From positions 19,807-83,806 of the forward strand of contig JAHDXO010000051.1 in the NCBI GenBank assembly GCA_023382975.1: a stretch of 64,000 nt of DNA. The letters run 5' to 3'. This stretch comes from Pirellulaceae bacterium. GTDB taxonomy: Bacteria > Planctomycetota > Planctomycetia > Pirellulales > Pirellulaceae. This document shows positions 7,518 to 16,515 of the stretch, piece by piece. Below the pieces are notes generated by a model, which did no database searches, was not told the origin of the DNA, and saw only the letters and a program-made list of their open reading frames with translations. Both the position numbers and the translations under genes were made by a program. Each line of letters opens with the position of its first letter. Position 1 is the first letter of the stretch.

Positions 7518-9584
7518 ATGAATACAGCAACCCGCATCCTGGTCTGCACCTTCTTCCTGGCTCAGCTTCCTCCGGCCAGCGGCGCTTCGCCCGCCAGGAT
7601 TCCCGACAATCTGCCGCTCGACGCAGTGAAATGGACCGGCGGCTTCTGGCAGGACCGGATGCAGCGGCTGCGCGACATCCACCTGCCCGGCGTCCTGGAC
7701 GGTTCGTTCATGTCCGTCGAGAATGGTTCCACCTTCCTGAACTTGCTCCGGGCCGCGAAACTAGAGGCAGGGGGCGCTCAGGGCAGCACCTGGAGCGACG
7801 GCGATTGCTACCTCGTGCTGGATACCGTGGCGCGGTTGCAGGCGCACCAGGCTGATGCGTACCTGAAGTCCAAGCTCGATGGCTGGGTCCCGATCATCGC
7901 GCGGATCCAACTCGAGGACGGACTGGTGGACAGTTGGACGGTGCTCGGCGAGTTCGACGCCACGCACGGCAAGCCTTGGCGGTGGCAGATCAAGAAGGGC
8001 GACGGAGACGGCTTTCATGGCGCCCTGCACTACAACACGGGATCGCTTTACGCTTTCGCGTCCACCCTCCAGCGCGCCACCGGGGACGGCCGCGCACTGG
8101 CCATCGCCGACCGGGCGGTACGCCGGTTCATGGGCCGCAGCAACACCGTGGCGGGACCGATGCAATGGGCCGTTCCGGATCTCTACGCCCGCAGCGGCGA
8201 CGACGGCCTGCTCGAGGCGCTGCGCCGCGCATCGGGCCAGAACTCGGTGTTCGGCCCCCCGCTGCGCCAGGCGGAGGAGATCTTCGGCCACAACACGCAG
8301 GCGGCTCATACGCTTCTCCGCGAGACGGCGTTTTGCGGACTGACCGGTGATGACGGACTGCGAAACGCCCTGCAGCGATTGGCCGAAAATCAACTGACGA
8401 GAAAGACGTTTATCACCGGCGCGGTTGCTCACGTTCACCGCGGTCGCAGGCCGGAGCAGGTCGTCGGCGGCAGGACCTATCCCGAGGCGGACTACAACGA
8501 AGCGGTGGGCCCGGCCTACGAGTTGCCGAACGACAGTGCCTACTGCGAAAGCTGCGGCCAGTGCCTGTTTGCGGAATGGTACTACCGCATGTTCCGCCTG
8601 ACCGGCGAGGCAGTCTACATGGATGCCGTGGAGCGTGCGCTCTACAACACGGTGCCGGGCTGCGCCGATCTGGACCGCCCGAATTTCTTCTACTGCAACC
8701 CGCAGGAACAACTGCCCGGCTCCCAGCGGAGCCACACCAACGGCCCGGAATCCAAGTGGGAAGCCCACTACACTTGGCGGCGACAGTTCACGAAGAAGTC
8801 CGCCTGCTGTCCGCCGAAGGTGATGCGGGCACTCGCGATGTCGGTCGAAATGGCTTACAACGTCAACCGCGAAGGCCTGTGGGTGAACCTGTATGGCGAT
8901 AACGAGATTCGAGTCGCACTGCCGGCAGGAGGCACGCTCCACTGCCGTCAGACCAGCGTCTATCCCTGGGACGGCAAGGTGCGGCTCGTACTCCAGCAGG
9001 TCGAGTCCGCCAGTTCGTTTGGCATTTTCCTGCGTATCCCCGGCTGGGTGAATGGCCCTGTCCACATCGCGGTGAACGGCCAGGCGGTTGCGGGCGTTCC
9101 GTCTCGAAGCGCCCATCATGCCCTGCAGCGGAACTGGGAATCCGGCGACGTTGTGGAGCTGGAGTTGCCGATGCCGGTGCGCTACATGGCGGCGCATCCA
9201 GCCGTGGCGGACGCCCGCGGCAAAGTCGCGGTGATGCGCGGACCGCTGGTGTATTGCCTCGAGGGCGACGATGTGCCGTCGGACAGTGCGCTGGAGCATT
9301 TCCGCCTTCCCGCGGATGCGGAGCTGCAGCCTGCGGCCACGAAAGAACTGGGCGGCGTGATGAAACTGACGGGGACGCTGATCTGCGGCCCGAGCGCGCC
9401 GGCCATCGGCGACAAGCTGATCTGCGACGAGGCCGAGACGGCTCTTTACCGCACAGCGCGTTTCGCGGAGAGCGCGCCAATCCTCTCGCCGGGCGACCGA
9501 CGAGTCAGCGTGAGCATGATTCCCTACTACGCGCGATTGAACCGCAAGAGCGATTACTTCCGCATCTGGCTGCCGGTCTACTGA
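7518..9584 (+). CDS. GH127 beta-L-arabinofuranosidase (DUF1680 family)
   Basis: A 688-residue exported enzyme that removes beta-L-arabinofuranosyl groups. The signal peptide is MNTATRILVCTFFLAQLPPA. The family's unusual Cys/Zn active site is present: Glu344 and Cys346 in YCESCGQ, and Cys430-Cys431 in SACCPPKV. These match the Glu, zinc-binding Cys and catalytic Cys pair of characterised GH127 enzymes. The (alpha/alpha)6 barrel is followed by the beta-sandwich regions expected for the family, and the length is normal. The stop overlaps the 3' end of the convergent TIR-STAND gene by 7 bp. Confidence 0.92.
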   Translation: MNTATRILVCTFFLAQLPPASGASPARIPDNLPLDAVKWTGGFWQDRMQRLRDIHLPGVLDGSFMSVENGSTFLNLLRAAKLEAGGAQGSTWSDGDCYLVLDTVARLQAHQADAYLKSKLDGWVPIIARIQLEDGLVDSWTVLGEFDATHGKPWRWQIKKGDGDGFHGALHYNTGSLYAFASTLQRATGDGRALAIADRAVRRFMGRSNTVAGPMQWAVPDLYARSGDDGLLEALRRASGQNSVFGPPLRQAEEIFGHNTQAAHTLLRETAFCGLTGDDGLRNALQRLAENQLTRKTFITGAVAHVHRGRRPEQVVGGRTYPEADYNEAVGPAYELPNDSAYCESCGQCLFAEWYYRMFRLTGEAVYMDAVERALYNTVPGCADLDRPNFFYCNPQEQLPGSQRSHTNGPESKWEAHYTWRRQFTKKSACCPPKVMRALAMSVEMAYNVNREGLWVNLYGDNEIRVALPAGGTLHCRQTSVYPWDGKVRLVLQQVESASSFGIFLRIPGWVNGPVHIAVNGQAVAGVPSRSAHHALQRNWESGDVVELELPMPVRYMAAHPAVADARGKVAVMRGPLVYCLEGDDVPSDSALEHFRLPADAELQPAATKELGGVMKLTGTLICGPSAPAIGDKLICDEAETALYRTARFAESAPILSPGDRRVSVSMIPYYARLNRKSDYFRIWLPVY

Positions 9585-12469
9585 AGAGAGGACGTTGACC
9601 GTTCGGCGAGGAGCGATTCGGCTTCGGCGTAGGCGGCGGCGTAGGTGTAGTCCGGGGGGCCGTCGCAGGTGGCGTGGCGGCGGGCTTCGGCGGCGTGGTG
9701 GCGGGCGGTGGGGAGGTCGCCGCGGGAGTGGGCGAGCTTGGCGAGTTCCAGGTGGGCGTCGGCGGCTTGCAGCACGTAGCCACTTCGGTCGGCGATCAGC
9801 AGCGCCTCGTCGGCCAGCCGCCCCGCCTCGTCCGCTGCGCCCGTGGCCAAGCGGAGCCGCGCCAGGTCGATGAGGATGTCGGCTTCGTGATCCACCGCGT
9901 TGATGCGGCGGGAGCGTTCCAGCGCCTCGTGCAGGTGGCGTTCGGCCTCGTCCGTCTGGCCCGCGACACGGTGCGCCGCGCCCAGCAGCCAGTGGGCGTC
10001 GACGTAGTCGCGTTCGACGGGGTGAATCGTGCGGGCCGTCTCGTCCGCCAGTTCCAGCGCGCGGCGGGCAGGGGAAAGCGCGGATTGCGAATCTGAGATC
10101 TGAGATTTCGAATTGGAAATTTCCGATTTCAAATCGCCCCCGCACGCCGCCTGCCGCAGCCGGAGCAATTCGCGCAGGGCACGGTAGGCTTCGTCCATGC
10201 ACTGCCCCTGCACGTCCTTTGTCTTCACCCAGTAGTCGGTTGACGTTCGCAGTTCCGTTTCCGACTCGGCAAACGCGCCGCGGTAGGCCATCAGCCGGCC
10301 CAATTCCTGGTGCCCAACCGCCTCGCGGAACTCGTCCTTGATTTCCCGGCACAACGCGATGCGGCGGCGCAGGTTGGCCTCGGCGGCCCGCAGCGCGCCG
10401 ATGGGAAGCTGCGCCATGGAGGCCACGTTTCCCAAGCCGATGGCGAGGTTGCTCTTGTTGCCCTGCTTCTCCCGGATGGCGATTTGCTGCTCGAACAGCG
10501 GCACGGCGCGGCGGGGCTGGCCGCTGAGGCTGTAGGAGTTCGCCAGCGCGGCCAGCGTCCAGGCTTGGTCGCTTTCGTCTTTCAGCCGCGGCGGGCGGTC
10601 TTCGCCGTCGGAGAAGAGCGGACGCAGCAGGTCCGTGATCAACTGGTAGGCCCCGAGTTGGTAGTAGAGCGGCGTTGCCAATCGCTTGTAGAAGAGATCG
10701 CACGCCTCATCCAACTGCCCGGCGCGGACGGTGTGGTGGTAGAGTTCGATCACGGGGGCGAGGTCTTCCAACCGCGTCACCTTGTCCGGCTCCGGGACGG
10801 CGGCGAAGTAGTCGCGCAGCCGCGTGTGGGCCGCCGCCCGCTCGGGCGCGGCCAGCCGGTCGTAGGCGTACCGCCGCACGATCGGATGCAAATCGAAACG
10901 CCCCTCCCGCACTTCGTGATGTACCAACCCCCGCGCCACCAGGTCGCCCAGGTCGGAATCGAGGTCGCTCACAGAGGCGCGGAGGCGCCGAGGAGGCGAT
11001 GATTCCTGAAGGTCTTTTCCTCTGCGCCTCGGTGCCTCTGTGCGAGTCCCCTCGTCCCCGATCGCCCGCAGTGTCTCGTAGGTCACCGGGCTGCGGAAGC
11101 AGGCGATGCGCCCGAGGAGCGTCTGCCGCGCGGGCGTCAGACTGCCGTAAGCTGCTTCCAGCACGTGATGCTGGCGCTGCACCAGGTCGCCGCTCACGTC
11201 CAACCGCTTCGCCGCGCCGATGTCGCCGGGCTGCCGCAAGTCGCGCGCGATCAAGCCCGCCAGCAGGCATAGGCTGAGCGGATGATAGCCGTACGGCGCG
11301 CACGCCGTTTCGATCTCCGTGTGCGTCCCGCGGATGCCCTGGGCGTGAAAGTACGCCACGGCATCATCGGGCTGCATCTGCCGAAGCTGCTCCTCGCGCG
11401 CCCCGAGCAGCAGCCCGCCGCCGCGCGCCTCCAGAATCCGCGGACACAGCCGCGTGGTCAGCAGCACCTTGGACCGCAGCCGCGGCTGGAGGGCGACGTT
11501 GTACAGGAACAGGTCCGCCAGTGGCGAGATGCAGTCGCGGTCGGACGAAGCCGTGGGTCCAGCGTCGAGGGTCGAAGGCTGGAGGTCGTCGCCTTGGTAA
11601 GCGGCGTCAAGGCCGCTGAAGGCGCGCAGGACTCGCTCGAAGCCATCGAGGATCAGCAGCGTGCCGGGGGCTTGGAGCATTTGCAGGAGTGTCCCGACCA
11701 CGGCCCTGGCGGACAGCTTCGTCGCGTCGAGTTGGCCGCCGCTCAGGTACTCGAGCGTCTCGACAAGAAAATGGTCGAAGCTGGCATCGCCCTCGTAGAA
11801 GCTCCACCAGACGACGCGCGGCCAGGCGTCGGGCGGCACGTCGTGCGTCAGCCAGTGCCAGACGAGGGCGCTCTTGCCAAAGCCGCCCAGCGCCCGGAGG
11901 CTCAACAGCGGCGGACCGCCGTCGGCGTTCAGCCAGCCGGCGAGCATCTTCCGCTCCGCGACGCGCCCGGTGAAATTCGGCGGCATCGGATACGGATGTG
12001 CCAGAAACCACCGCTCGCGTTCGGGCTCCTTCGGCGGCTCCGGTTCCGGCGGACGGCCCAACGCGGTCAAGAGCTGCCGCCACGCCAGCGTCTGATCCGC
12101 CCCGTCCGTGAAGTCGATGTGGGTGAACGCACCGATGTACAGGGGCTTCTCGCAGGGTGCCTTCAGCAGCGGCAGCAACCGCAGATCGCGATTGGCCGGG
12201 CTCAGCGTCTGGAGCATGATGGCTTCCAGGTCGCACCATTGGCTGGCGATGTATTCCGGCGTCAGCACGAGCAGCGTCTTCGGGCACTCCATGACGCCGC
12301 GGGCCATCTCCTTGATGCTCGGCGCTCCGCGGGTGAAATCGCGGTAGTCAATAAACGCCTTCAGCCCCGCCTGCTCGATTCGCGGCAGCAGCTCGCCGCG
12401 CACCCAGTCCTTGTCCTGGCTGCTGTACGAGATGAAGACGTCGAACTCGAACGGTTTCTTGCCTGGCAT
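9578..12469 (-). CDS. TIR-STAND NTPase-TPR protein
   Basis: A 963-residue signalling protein, probably an immune-type sensor. Residues 1-135 are a TIR domain: FDVFISYSSQD at 9-19, and SQWCDLE with a candidate NAD-hydrolase glutamate at 82. Residues 165-470 are a STAND NTPase with Walker A LGGFGKS (194-200) and Walker B LLILDGFE (271-278). A winged-helix-like segment (LHPIVRRYAYDRL) and about 350 residues of TPR-like helices follow. Two repeat-derived peptides are inserted in frame, near 10081-10135 and 10983-11051. The start at 12469 has GGGAGG upstream. By analogy with TIR-STAND proteins, ligand sensing by the TPR part would drive oligomerisation and NAD degradation; this is inference. Confidence 0.88.
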   Translation of the reverse strand: MPGKKPFEFDVFISYSSQDKDWVRGELLPRIEQAGLKAFIDYRDFTRGAPSIKEMARGVMECPKTLLVLTPEYIASQWCDLEAIMLQTLSPANRDLRLLPLLKAPCEKPLYIGAFTHIDFTDGADQTLAWRQLLTALGRPPEPEPPKEPERERWFLAHPYPMPPNFTGRVAERKMLAGWLNADGGPPLLSLRALGGFGKSALVWHWLTHDVPPDAWPRVVWWSFYEGDASFDHFLVETLEYLSGGQLDATKLSARAVVGTLLQMLQAPGTLLILDGFERVLRAFSGLDAAYQGDDLQPSTLDAGPTASSDRDCISPLADLFLYNVALQPRLRSKVLLTTRLCPRILEARGGGLLLGAREEQLRQMQPDDAVAYFHAQGIRGTHTEIETACAPYGYHPLSLCLLAGLIARDLRQPGDIGAAKRLDVSGDLVQRQHHVLEAAYGSLTPARQTLLGRIACFRSPVTYETLRAIGDEGTRTEAPRRRGKDLQESSPPRRLRASVSDLDSDLGDLVARGLVHHEVREGRFDLHPIVRRYAYDRLAAPERAAAHTRLRDYFAAVPEPDKVTRLEDLAPVIELYHHTVRAGQLDEACDLFYKRLATPLYYQLGAYQLITDLLRPLFSDGEDRPPRLKDESDQAWTLAALANSYSLSGQPRRAVPLFEQQIAIREKQGNKSNLAIGLGNVASMAQLPIGALRAAEANLRRRIALCREIKDEFREAVGHQELGRLMAYRGAFAESETELRTSTDYWVKTKDVQGQCMDEAYRALRELLRLRQAACGGDLKSEISNSKSQISDSQSALSPARRALELADETARTIHPVERDYVDAHWLLGAAHRVAGQTDEAERHLHEALERSRRINAVDHEADILIDLARLRLATGAADEAGRLADEALLIADRSGYVLQAADAHLELAKLAHSRGDLPTARHHAAEARRHATCDGPPDYTYAAAYAEAESLLAERSTSSLQ
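10081..10135. repeat. palindromic repeat inserted in frame in the TIR-STAND gene
   Basis: An AT-rich patch in a GC-rich gene, built from short alternating units (gatctgagatttcgaa, ttggaaatttccgattt). On the gene strand it is translated as LKSEISNSKSQISDSQS and falls in a linker between TPR-like helices. A related patch occurs at 25203-25256 in another STAND gene. Confidence 0.65.
10980..11056. repeat. palindromic 'CACAGAGGC..' repeat inserted in frame in the TIR-STAND gene
   Basis: The arms around 10972-11000 (cacagaggcgcggaggcgcc) and 11022-11050 (ctgcgcctcggtgcctctgt) are near-inverted copies. The gene reads straight through as TEAPRRRGKDLQESSPPRR. The same general type of dyad, in a diverged form, lies at the centre of each tandem repeat at 12547-13490. 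Confidence 0.6.
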
Positions 12470-12546
12470 GGACCGCCTCCCGATGGGACACTTTATACCC
12501 ACGTCCCGGTGGCGTTGTCGAGTCGGCAATCGGCCCGGCGGCGGAC

Positions 12547-13490
12547 GGACCCGCGTTCGGCGCCCGCGGGCCACTTATGCTGTGCGCGGGGCTCTGACCC
12601 TGCACTGGCTCTGGTCGATAGGTCTCCAAGGATCGGGACTCCTGATCTGGCCGGAAGATGCGCTGAACCTAGAACGCAGAGGAACGAAGAGCGCAAAGGA
12701 CGAATTCTCTGCGCTCTCTGCTTCTTTGCGTTCTTATGGGTATCACTTGATTCGCCCGCCGCTGCGAGCGATTTGCCCGAGTTCCTCATTTTCCTGGTTG
12801 CGGATCAGGAGAACAGAACGACCTGGGAGACCTACGGTCGGTCGAGTCAGCAAGCGTCCCAGGACCCGCGTTCGGCGCCCGCGGGCCACTCTTGCTGTGC
12901 GCGGGTCTCCGACCCTGCACTGGCTCCGACCGATAGGTCTCCAAGGATCGGGACTCCTGATCCGGCCGGAAGATGCGCTGAACCTAGAACGCAGAGGAAC
13001 GAAGAGCGCAAAGGACGAATTCTCTGCGCTCTCTGCTTCTTTGCGTTCTTATGGGCATCACTTGATTCGCCGGCCGCTGTGAGCGACTTGCTCGAGTTCC
13101 TCATTTCTTCTGGTTGCGGATCAGGAGTCCTGAACGACCTGGGAGACGTACGGTCGGTCGAGTCGGCAAGCGGCCCAGGACCCGCGTTCGGCGCCCGCGG
13201 GCCACTTTTGCTGTGCGCGGGGCTCCGACCCTGCACTGGCTCCGACCGATAGGTCTCCAAGGATCGGGACTCCTGATCCGGCCGGAAGATGCGCTGAACC
13301 TAGAACGCAGAGGAACGAAGAGCGCAAAGGACGAATTCTCTGCGCTCTCTGCTTCTTTGCGTTCTTATGGGTATCACTTGATTCGCCGGCCGCTGTGAGC
13401 GACTTGCTCGAGTTCCCCATTTCTTCTGGTTGCGGATCAGGAGTTCTGAACGACCCGGGAGACCTGCGGTCTGCCGACTCGGCAAGGTCG
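12547..13490. repeat. three tandem copies of a 315-316 bp repeat, last copy partial
   Basis: Copies begin at 12547, 12862 and 13178, each with GGACCCGCGTTCGGCGCCC. They share a central dyad (aacgcagaggaacgaagagc paired with gctttctttgcgttctt-like sequence) and end in ggagacctacggtcggtcga-type sequence. Copies differ by a few percent. Long open frames run through the array on both strands, but their peptides are low-complexity and duplicated, so I do not call genes. Apart from the array, 12470-13523 holds nothing recognisable. A single inverted version of the GCCCGCGG..CGAACGCGGGT part occurs at 44995-45018. Confidence 0.85.
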
Positions 13491-13523
13491 GGAGACCTTC
13501 GCCGAGCGAGTCGGCTTCCCCGC

Positions 13524-15044
13524 CTAGCGGCCAATCGCTTCCGCGGACACGGATACCGTGCCCACACGGTAATAGCCGTCGGGATCTCGCGCCGACGCTT
13601 TGAGCGCAAACTCCACCGGACGCTCTTTCCCCGCGGCGGCGTCAAAGAGACCGATGGCCAACTGGTATTGGCCTGGCTGGAGAGCGGCTGGCAGAGGCAA
13701 CTCGAGCCGCAGGACAATCGGCTTGCCCGGCAGCCACGACTTCTCGGCCTTGCCGGCAACATGCACCCAGTTCGTGCCTCCGCCGGAAAGCTTCACCCGC
13801 AGTTCGTAGGGCGCATAGGGCGGAGCCACCCCGCGGTTTTCGATCGTCAAGGTCAAGGGCACGGCAGCACCGGCCACCAGGTTGTCCGGAGTTTCGAGTG
13901 CCGTCGGGAAGAGCCAATAGCCGCACTTGTTCAACAACTCCTCGGTCAGTTCCGGATTGTCGGTTAACCACTGGCGCGCGTCGCCGTGGTAGCCGATGTA
14001 AGTGGCGTGCAGCAACTCGAGCGCGCCGCGGAAGAAGTCCGGACCTTTCTTGCCCTTGCCGAACCTGGCCGCGGAGGAATCGGGCAGCGCTGCCCAATTC
14101 CCAAGGCGTTTCACCGTGCCGTAGTGTTCCAGCTCGAACACGGTCGGAGTCCGTGGATAGGCATCCGCGAAAAATTCGGGGCTGCGCACCGTGAAGCGGT
14201 CGCTCGTGCCGGCGAAGTAGCCGTCCACCATGATGCTGTCGTCGCGGTAGCTGATGCCGTTGCTCAGAATGTGCTGGTGCAGACTCGCGCGCTCGGCCGG
14301 ATCGTTCAACGCGTGGACGTAGTCATCCGAGATGACGAGCTGGGTGCGTTGGAAATGCTTCAGGTGAAGGTCGACGTGCTCTTTCCGCACGGCGAAGGAC
14401 AAGTCCTTCCGGCTGCCGGCCCAGCAATGGCCCTCGCCCCAGTCGCCGATGCTGCCGATGTCGAGATAGCGCAGCCACGGCTTCGTGTCATAACGGGCCG
14501 CCAGCGCCGCGAGGAACCGGTCCAGCTTGGCGAGGAAGACGGGGTCGTCGAACGCGGGTTCCCACGGTCCCTCCGGCCCGGTCGGTTGGCCCATGCGGTA
14601 ATGTCCGCCTTGCGCGCCGGCTTCCATCACCCAGCGCGGCGTCGCGAACTGCTGCTCGATCCGGTCCGTGCTGGTTTCCTTGCAACTAATGCGCAGCGCG
14701 ATGCCCAGCCCGTGCGCGGTCCACTTCTCGATGATGCGATCGATGACCGCCCAATCAAACTGGCCTTCCTTCGGTTCCAGGTAGGCCCACGCCAACCGGA
14801 TGTAGAGATGATCCATGCCGGGGAAATCCAACAAGTCCGCGTCGCGGGCGATCTGGTACTTGTCGGGATGATTGTCGGGGAAGTGGTGATACCAGCCCTT
14901 GTGAGGATTGATCAGGACGCGCGTCGCATCGTGCAACGGAGTGAGGTCGCGGACGCCTCGTGCCGGAGGCGACGCTTCGGCGGCGTGGAGCGCGGCCAAC
15001 GGCGCGAGCAGCAGGGTGGTCAAGAGTGGAAGGCTGGGGTTCAT
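13524..15044 (-). CDS. exported DUF4832 protein, TIM-barrel glycosidase-like
   Basis: A 506-residue paralogue of the 6052-7470 product but with an ordinary Sec signal (MNPSLPLLTTLLLAPLAALHAAE). The barrel opens with LINPHKGWYHH, YIRLAWAYLEPKEGQFDW and LRYLDIGSIGDWGEGH. The C-terminal DUF4832 sandwich has IENRGVAPPYAPYELRVKL and SWLPGKP. It is the last gene of a minus-strand series and begins 17 nt after the GH5-like gene. No ribosome site is obvious at 15044, so coupling to the upstream gene is possible. The catalytic role is unproven. Confidence 0.85.
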   Translation of the reverse strand: MNPSLPLLTTLLLAPLAALHAAEASPPARGVRDLTPLHDATRVLINPHKGWYHHFPDNHPDKYQIARDADLLDFPGMDHLYIRLAWAYLEPKEGQFDWAVIDRIIEKWTAHGLGIALRISCKETSTDRIEQQFATPRWVMEAGAQGGHYRMGQPTGPEGPWEPAFDDPVFLAKLDRFLAALAARYDTKPWLRYLDIGSIGDWGEGHCWAGSRKDLSFAVRKEHVDLHLKHFQRTQLVISDDYVHALNDPAERASLHQHILSNGISYRDDSIMVDGYFAGTSDRFTVRSPEFFADAYPRTPTVFELEHYGTVKRLGNWAALPDSSAARFGKGKKGPDFFRGALELLHATYIGYHGDARQWLTDNPELTEELLNKCGYWLFPTALETPDNLVAGAAVPLTLTIENRGVAPPYAPYELRVKLSGGGTNWVHVAGKAEKSWLPGKPIVLRLELPLPAALQPGQYQLAIGLFDAAAGKERPVEFALKASARDPDGYYRVGTVSVSAEAIGR

Positions 15045-15061
15045 GTTGATCGCTTTCGTTA

Positions 15062-16456
15062 TTAGTTGCTTGGGCTCGGATCGGCGTTCGTTTCGAAATC
15101 TCCCATCTTCTGAACAAATAGGGTCCAGTTGGTTGCGGCATGGTGCAGACGCGGCTGCTCGAAGCAGTCGTAGGTCCAATACAGCATGCCGTTGACACGT
15201 TCCCTGATCGCCAGGTCGCGAACGCGAACCATGCTCTGGACCGATTCCTCGAACGTCTTCTCGACGAAGTCAAAGGCGCCGAACTCGCCCATGATGATCG
15301 GCTTCGTCCTTCGCACCTCGGCCATTTCCGGCGTGAAGAAACCCGTCGATCCCAGATTGAGCCGGAAGGCGTCCTCCACCGACTCGTTGGCACTGGTGCG
15401 GTAAAAATGGACATCCAGGAAATCGAGCCGGCCTTGGCCAAGGGTGGTCAGGGTGGGCGGATACCGCTGGTCGCCCTTCTTTCCGGGCCATAGACCGGCG
15501 TGCTGCGTTGGATTCATGCCGACGGCACGGGGGACGAAGACGCCCTCGGCCACGAGCATCTCGGCATCGATCGCCTTCACTGCCTGGACGATGCGGTCGT
15601 GGTAGTGGTGATAGCCTTCCTCCATCATCGCCTGACGCTCCTCGGTCTTCGCCAGGTCGTAGCTCTTCCCGTTCGCTGCCTGCAACACCCCGGATGTCTC
15701 CGTGAATGGCCACTGGTCAGCGAGCAGGTAGGCCTCGTTCTGGCATTGCAGGCCGAGCAACGTGGGCAACACGGCGGGCTCCTTGTTCTTGATGTAAGAC
15801 AGGAACGAGGTGACAAGCTCAACACGCGCGGCCACGCCCTCTTCGGTCAGGACATTGACGTTCTTGTTGTAACCCTTGCCCCGAACGCGGTCGCGGTAGT
15901 AGGCGTTCAACGGAAGCTCGCCATCGCCGAAGGTTGGCAACACGCGGATGCGGTGTCGAGTGGCCCGCCGCAGGAAATCGAGCACGTTCTCCAGGTAGGG
16001 CTCGTAGAGAGCCTTGGTCGTGTCGTAGTCGCCGGCAATTCCCGGATTGACCCTGCTGCGCCCGATGATGAACACCCGAACCGTGTTGTAGCCGGCCTGG
16101 CTCAGCGCGCTGAACATGGCCTCGGCCCGGTCCGGATCGTAGTGTGCCCTGGTGTTCCTGGTGTCCGCGTCGAACGTCGCATGATCGCCGCCGCTGGCAC
16201 CGTCGGCCGCACGGAGGCGGATGTAGTTGAACCCCTTGGCAAAGAAGAGAGACTGGGAATCCTTCAGAACGAACTGCGCCTCGTTCTCGCCTCGCCGAAT
16301 CCCGATCCGCTCCAGTGGTTCAAGCTTGTCCTGTGCGGACAACGCTCCCGAATGGACAAGACCAATGCTCAGGCCTGCCAGCAACAAGGTTCCGCGGAGT
16401 CGAAACAACGAAAATGTCGGTTGATCCTTCTTGGCCAATTTTATGCCCTCCAGCAT
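15062..16456 (-). CDS. GH5-like (cellulase-fold) exported glycoside hydrolase
   Basis: A protein of about 464 residues with a TIM-barrel fold of clan GH-A. After an N-terminal hydrophobic segment (GTLLLAGLSIGLVHSGALSAQ) come FAKGFNYIRL, AGYNTVRVFIIGRSR, the acid/base region LLGLQCQNEAY and the nucleophile region KPIIMGEFGAF, spaced as in GH5-type enzymes. The substrate is unknown. Two starts are plausible: ATG at 16456, or a TTG at 16438 that has GGAGGG 7 nt upstream. The TTG would give MAKKDQPTF and a tighter signal peptide. It sits 59 nt after the alpha-glucuronidase-like gene. Confidence 0.8.
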   Translation of the reverse strand: MLEGIKLAKKDQPTFSLFRLRGTLLLAGLSIGLVHSGALSAQDKLEPLERIGIRRGENEAQFVLKDSQSLFFAKGFNYIRLRAADGASGGDHATFDADTRNTRAHYDPDRAEAMFSALSQAGYNTVRVFIIGRSRVNPGIAGDYDTTKALYEPYLENVLDFLRRATRHRIRVLPTFGDGELPLNAYYRDRVRGKGYNKNVNVLTEEGVAARVELVTSFLSYIKNKEPAVLPTLLGLQCQNEAYLLADQWPFTETSGVLQAANGKSYDLAKTEERQAMMEEGYHHYHDRIVQAVKAIDAEMLVAEGVFVPRAVGMNPTQHAGLWPGKKGDQRYPPTLTTLGQGRLDFLDVHFYRTSANESVEDAFRLNLGSTGFFTPEMAEVRRTKPIIMGEFGAFDFVEKTFEESVQSMVRVRDLAIRERVNGMLYWTYDCFEQPRLHHAATNWTLFVQKMGDFETNADPSPSN

Positions 16457-16515
16457 GCCCTCGAAGCCTTCCGCCTCCGGATCCACAGGGGGATCAAAAC
16501 CGGAGACACGGGACG

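Noticed and set aside
7761..10703. 980-codon minus-strand frame
   Set aside because: It runs antisense to GH127 and then in a shifted frame across the TIR-STAND gene. No domain is recognisable and it crosses the gene boundary.
11282..13252. 656-codon plus-strand frame through the tandem repeats
   Set aside because: Antisense to the TIR-STAND gene, then repeated translation of the 315-bp unit. The repetition shows it is not a real gene.
12547..13490. Possible CRISPR array
   Set aside because: Units are 315 bp and nearly identical throughout. There are no short repeats with unique spacers and no cas genes.
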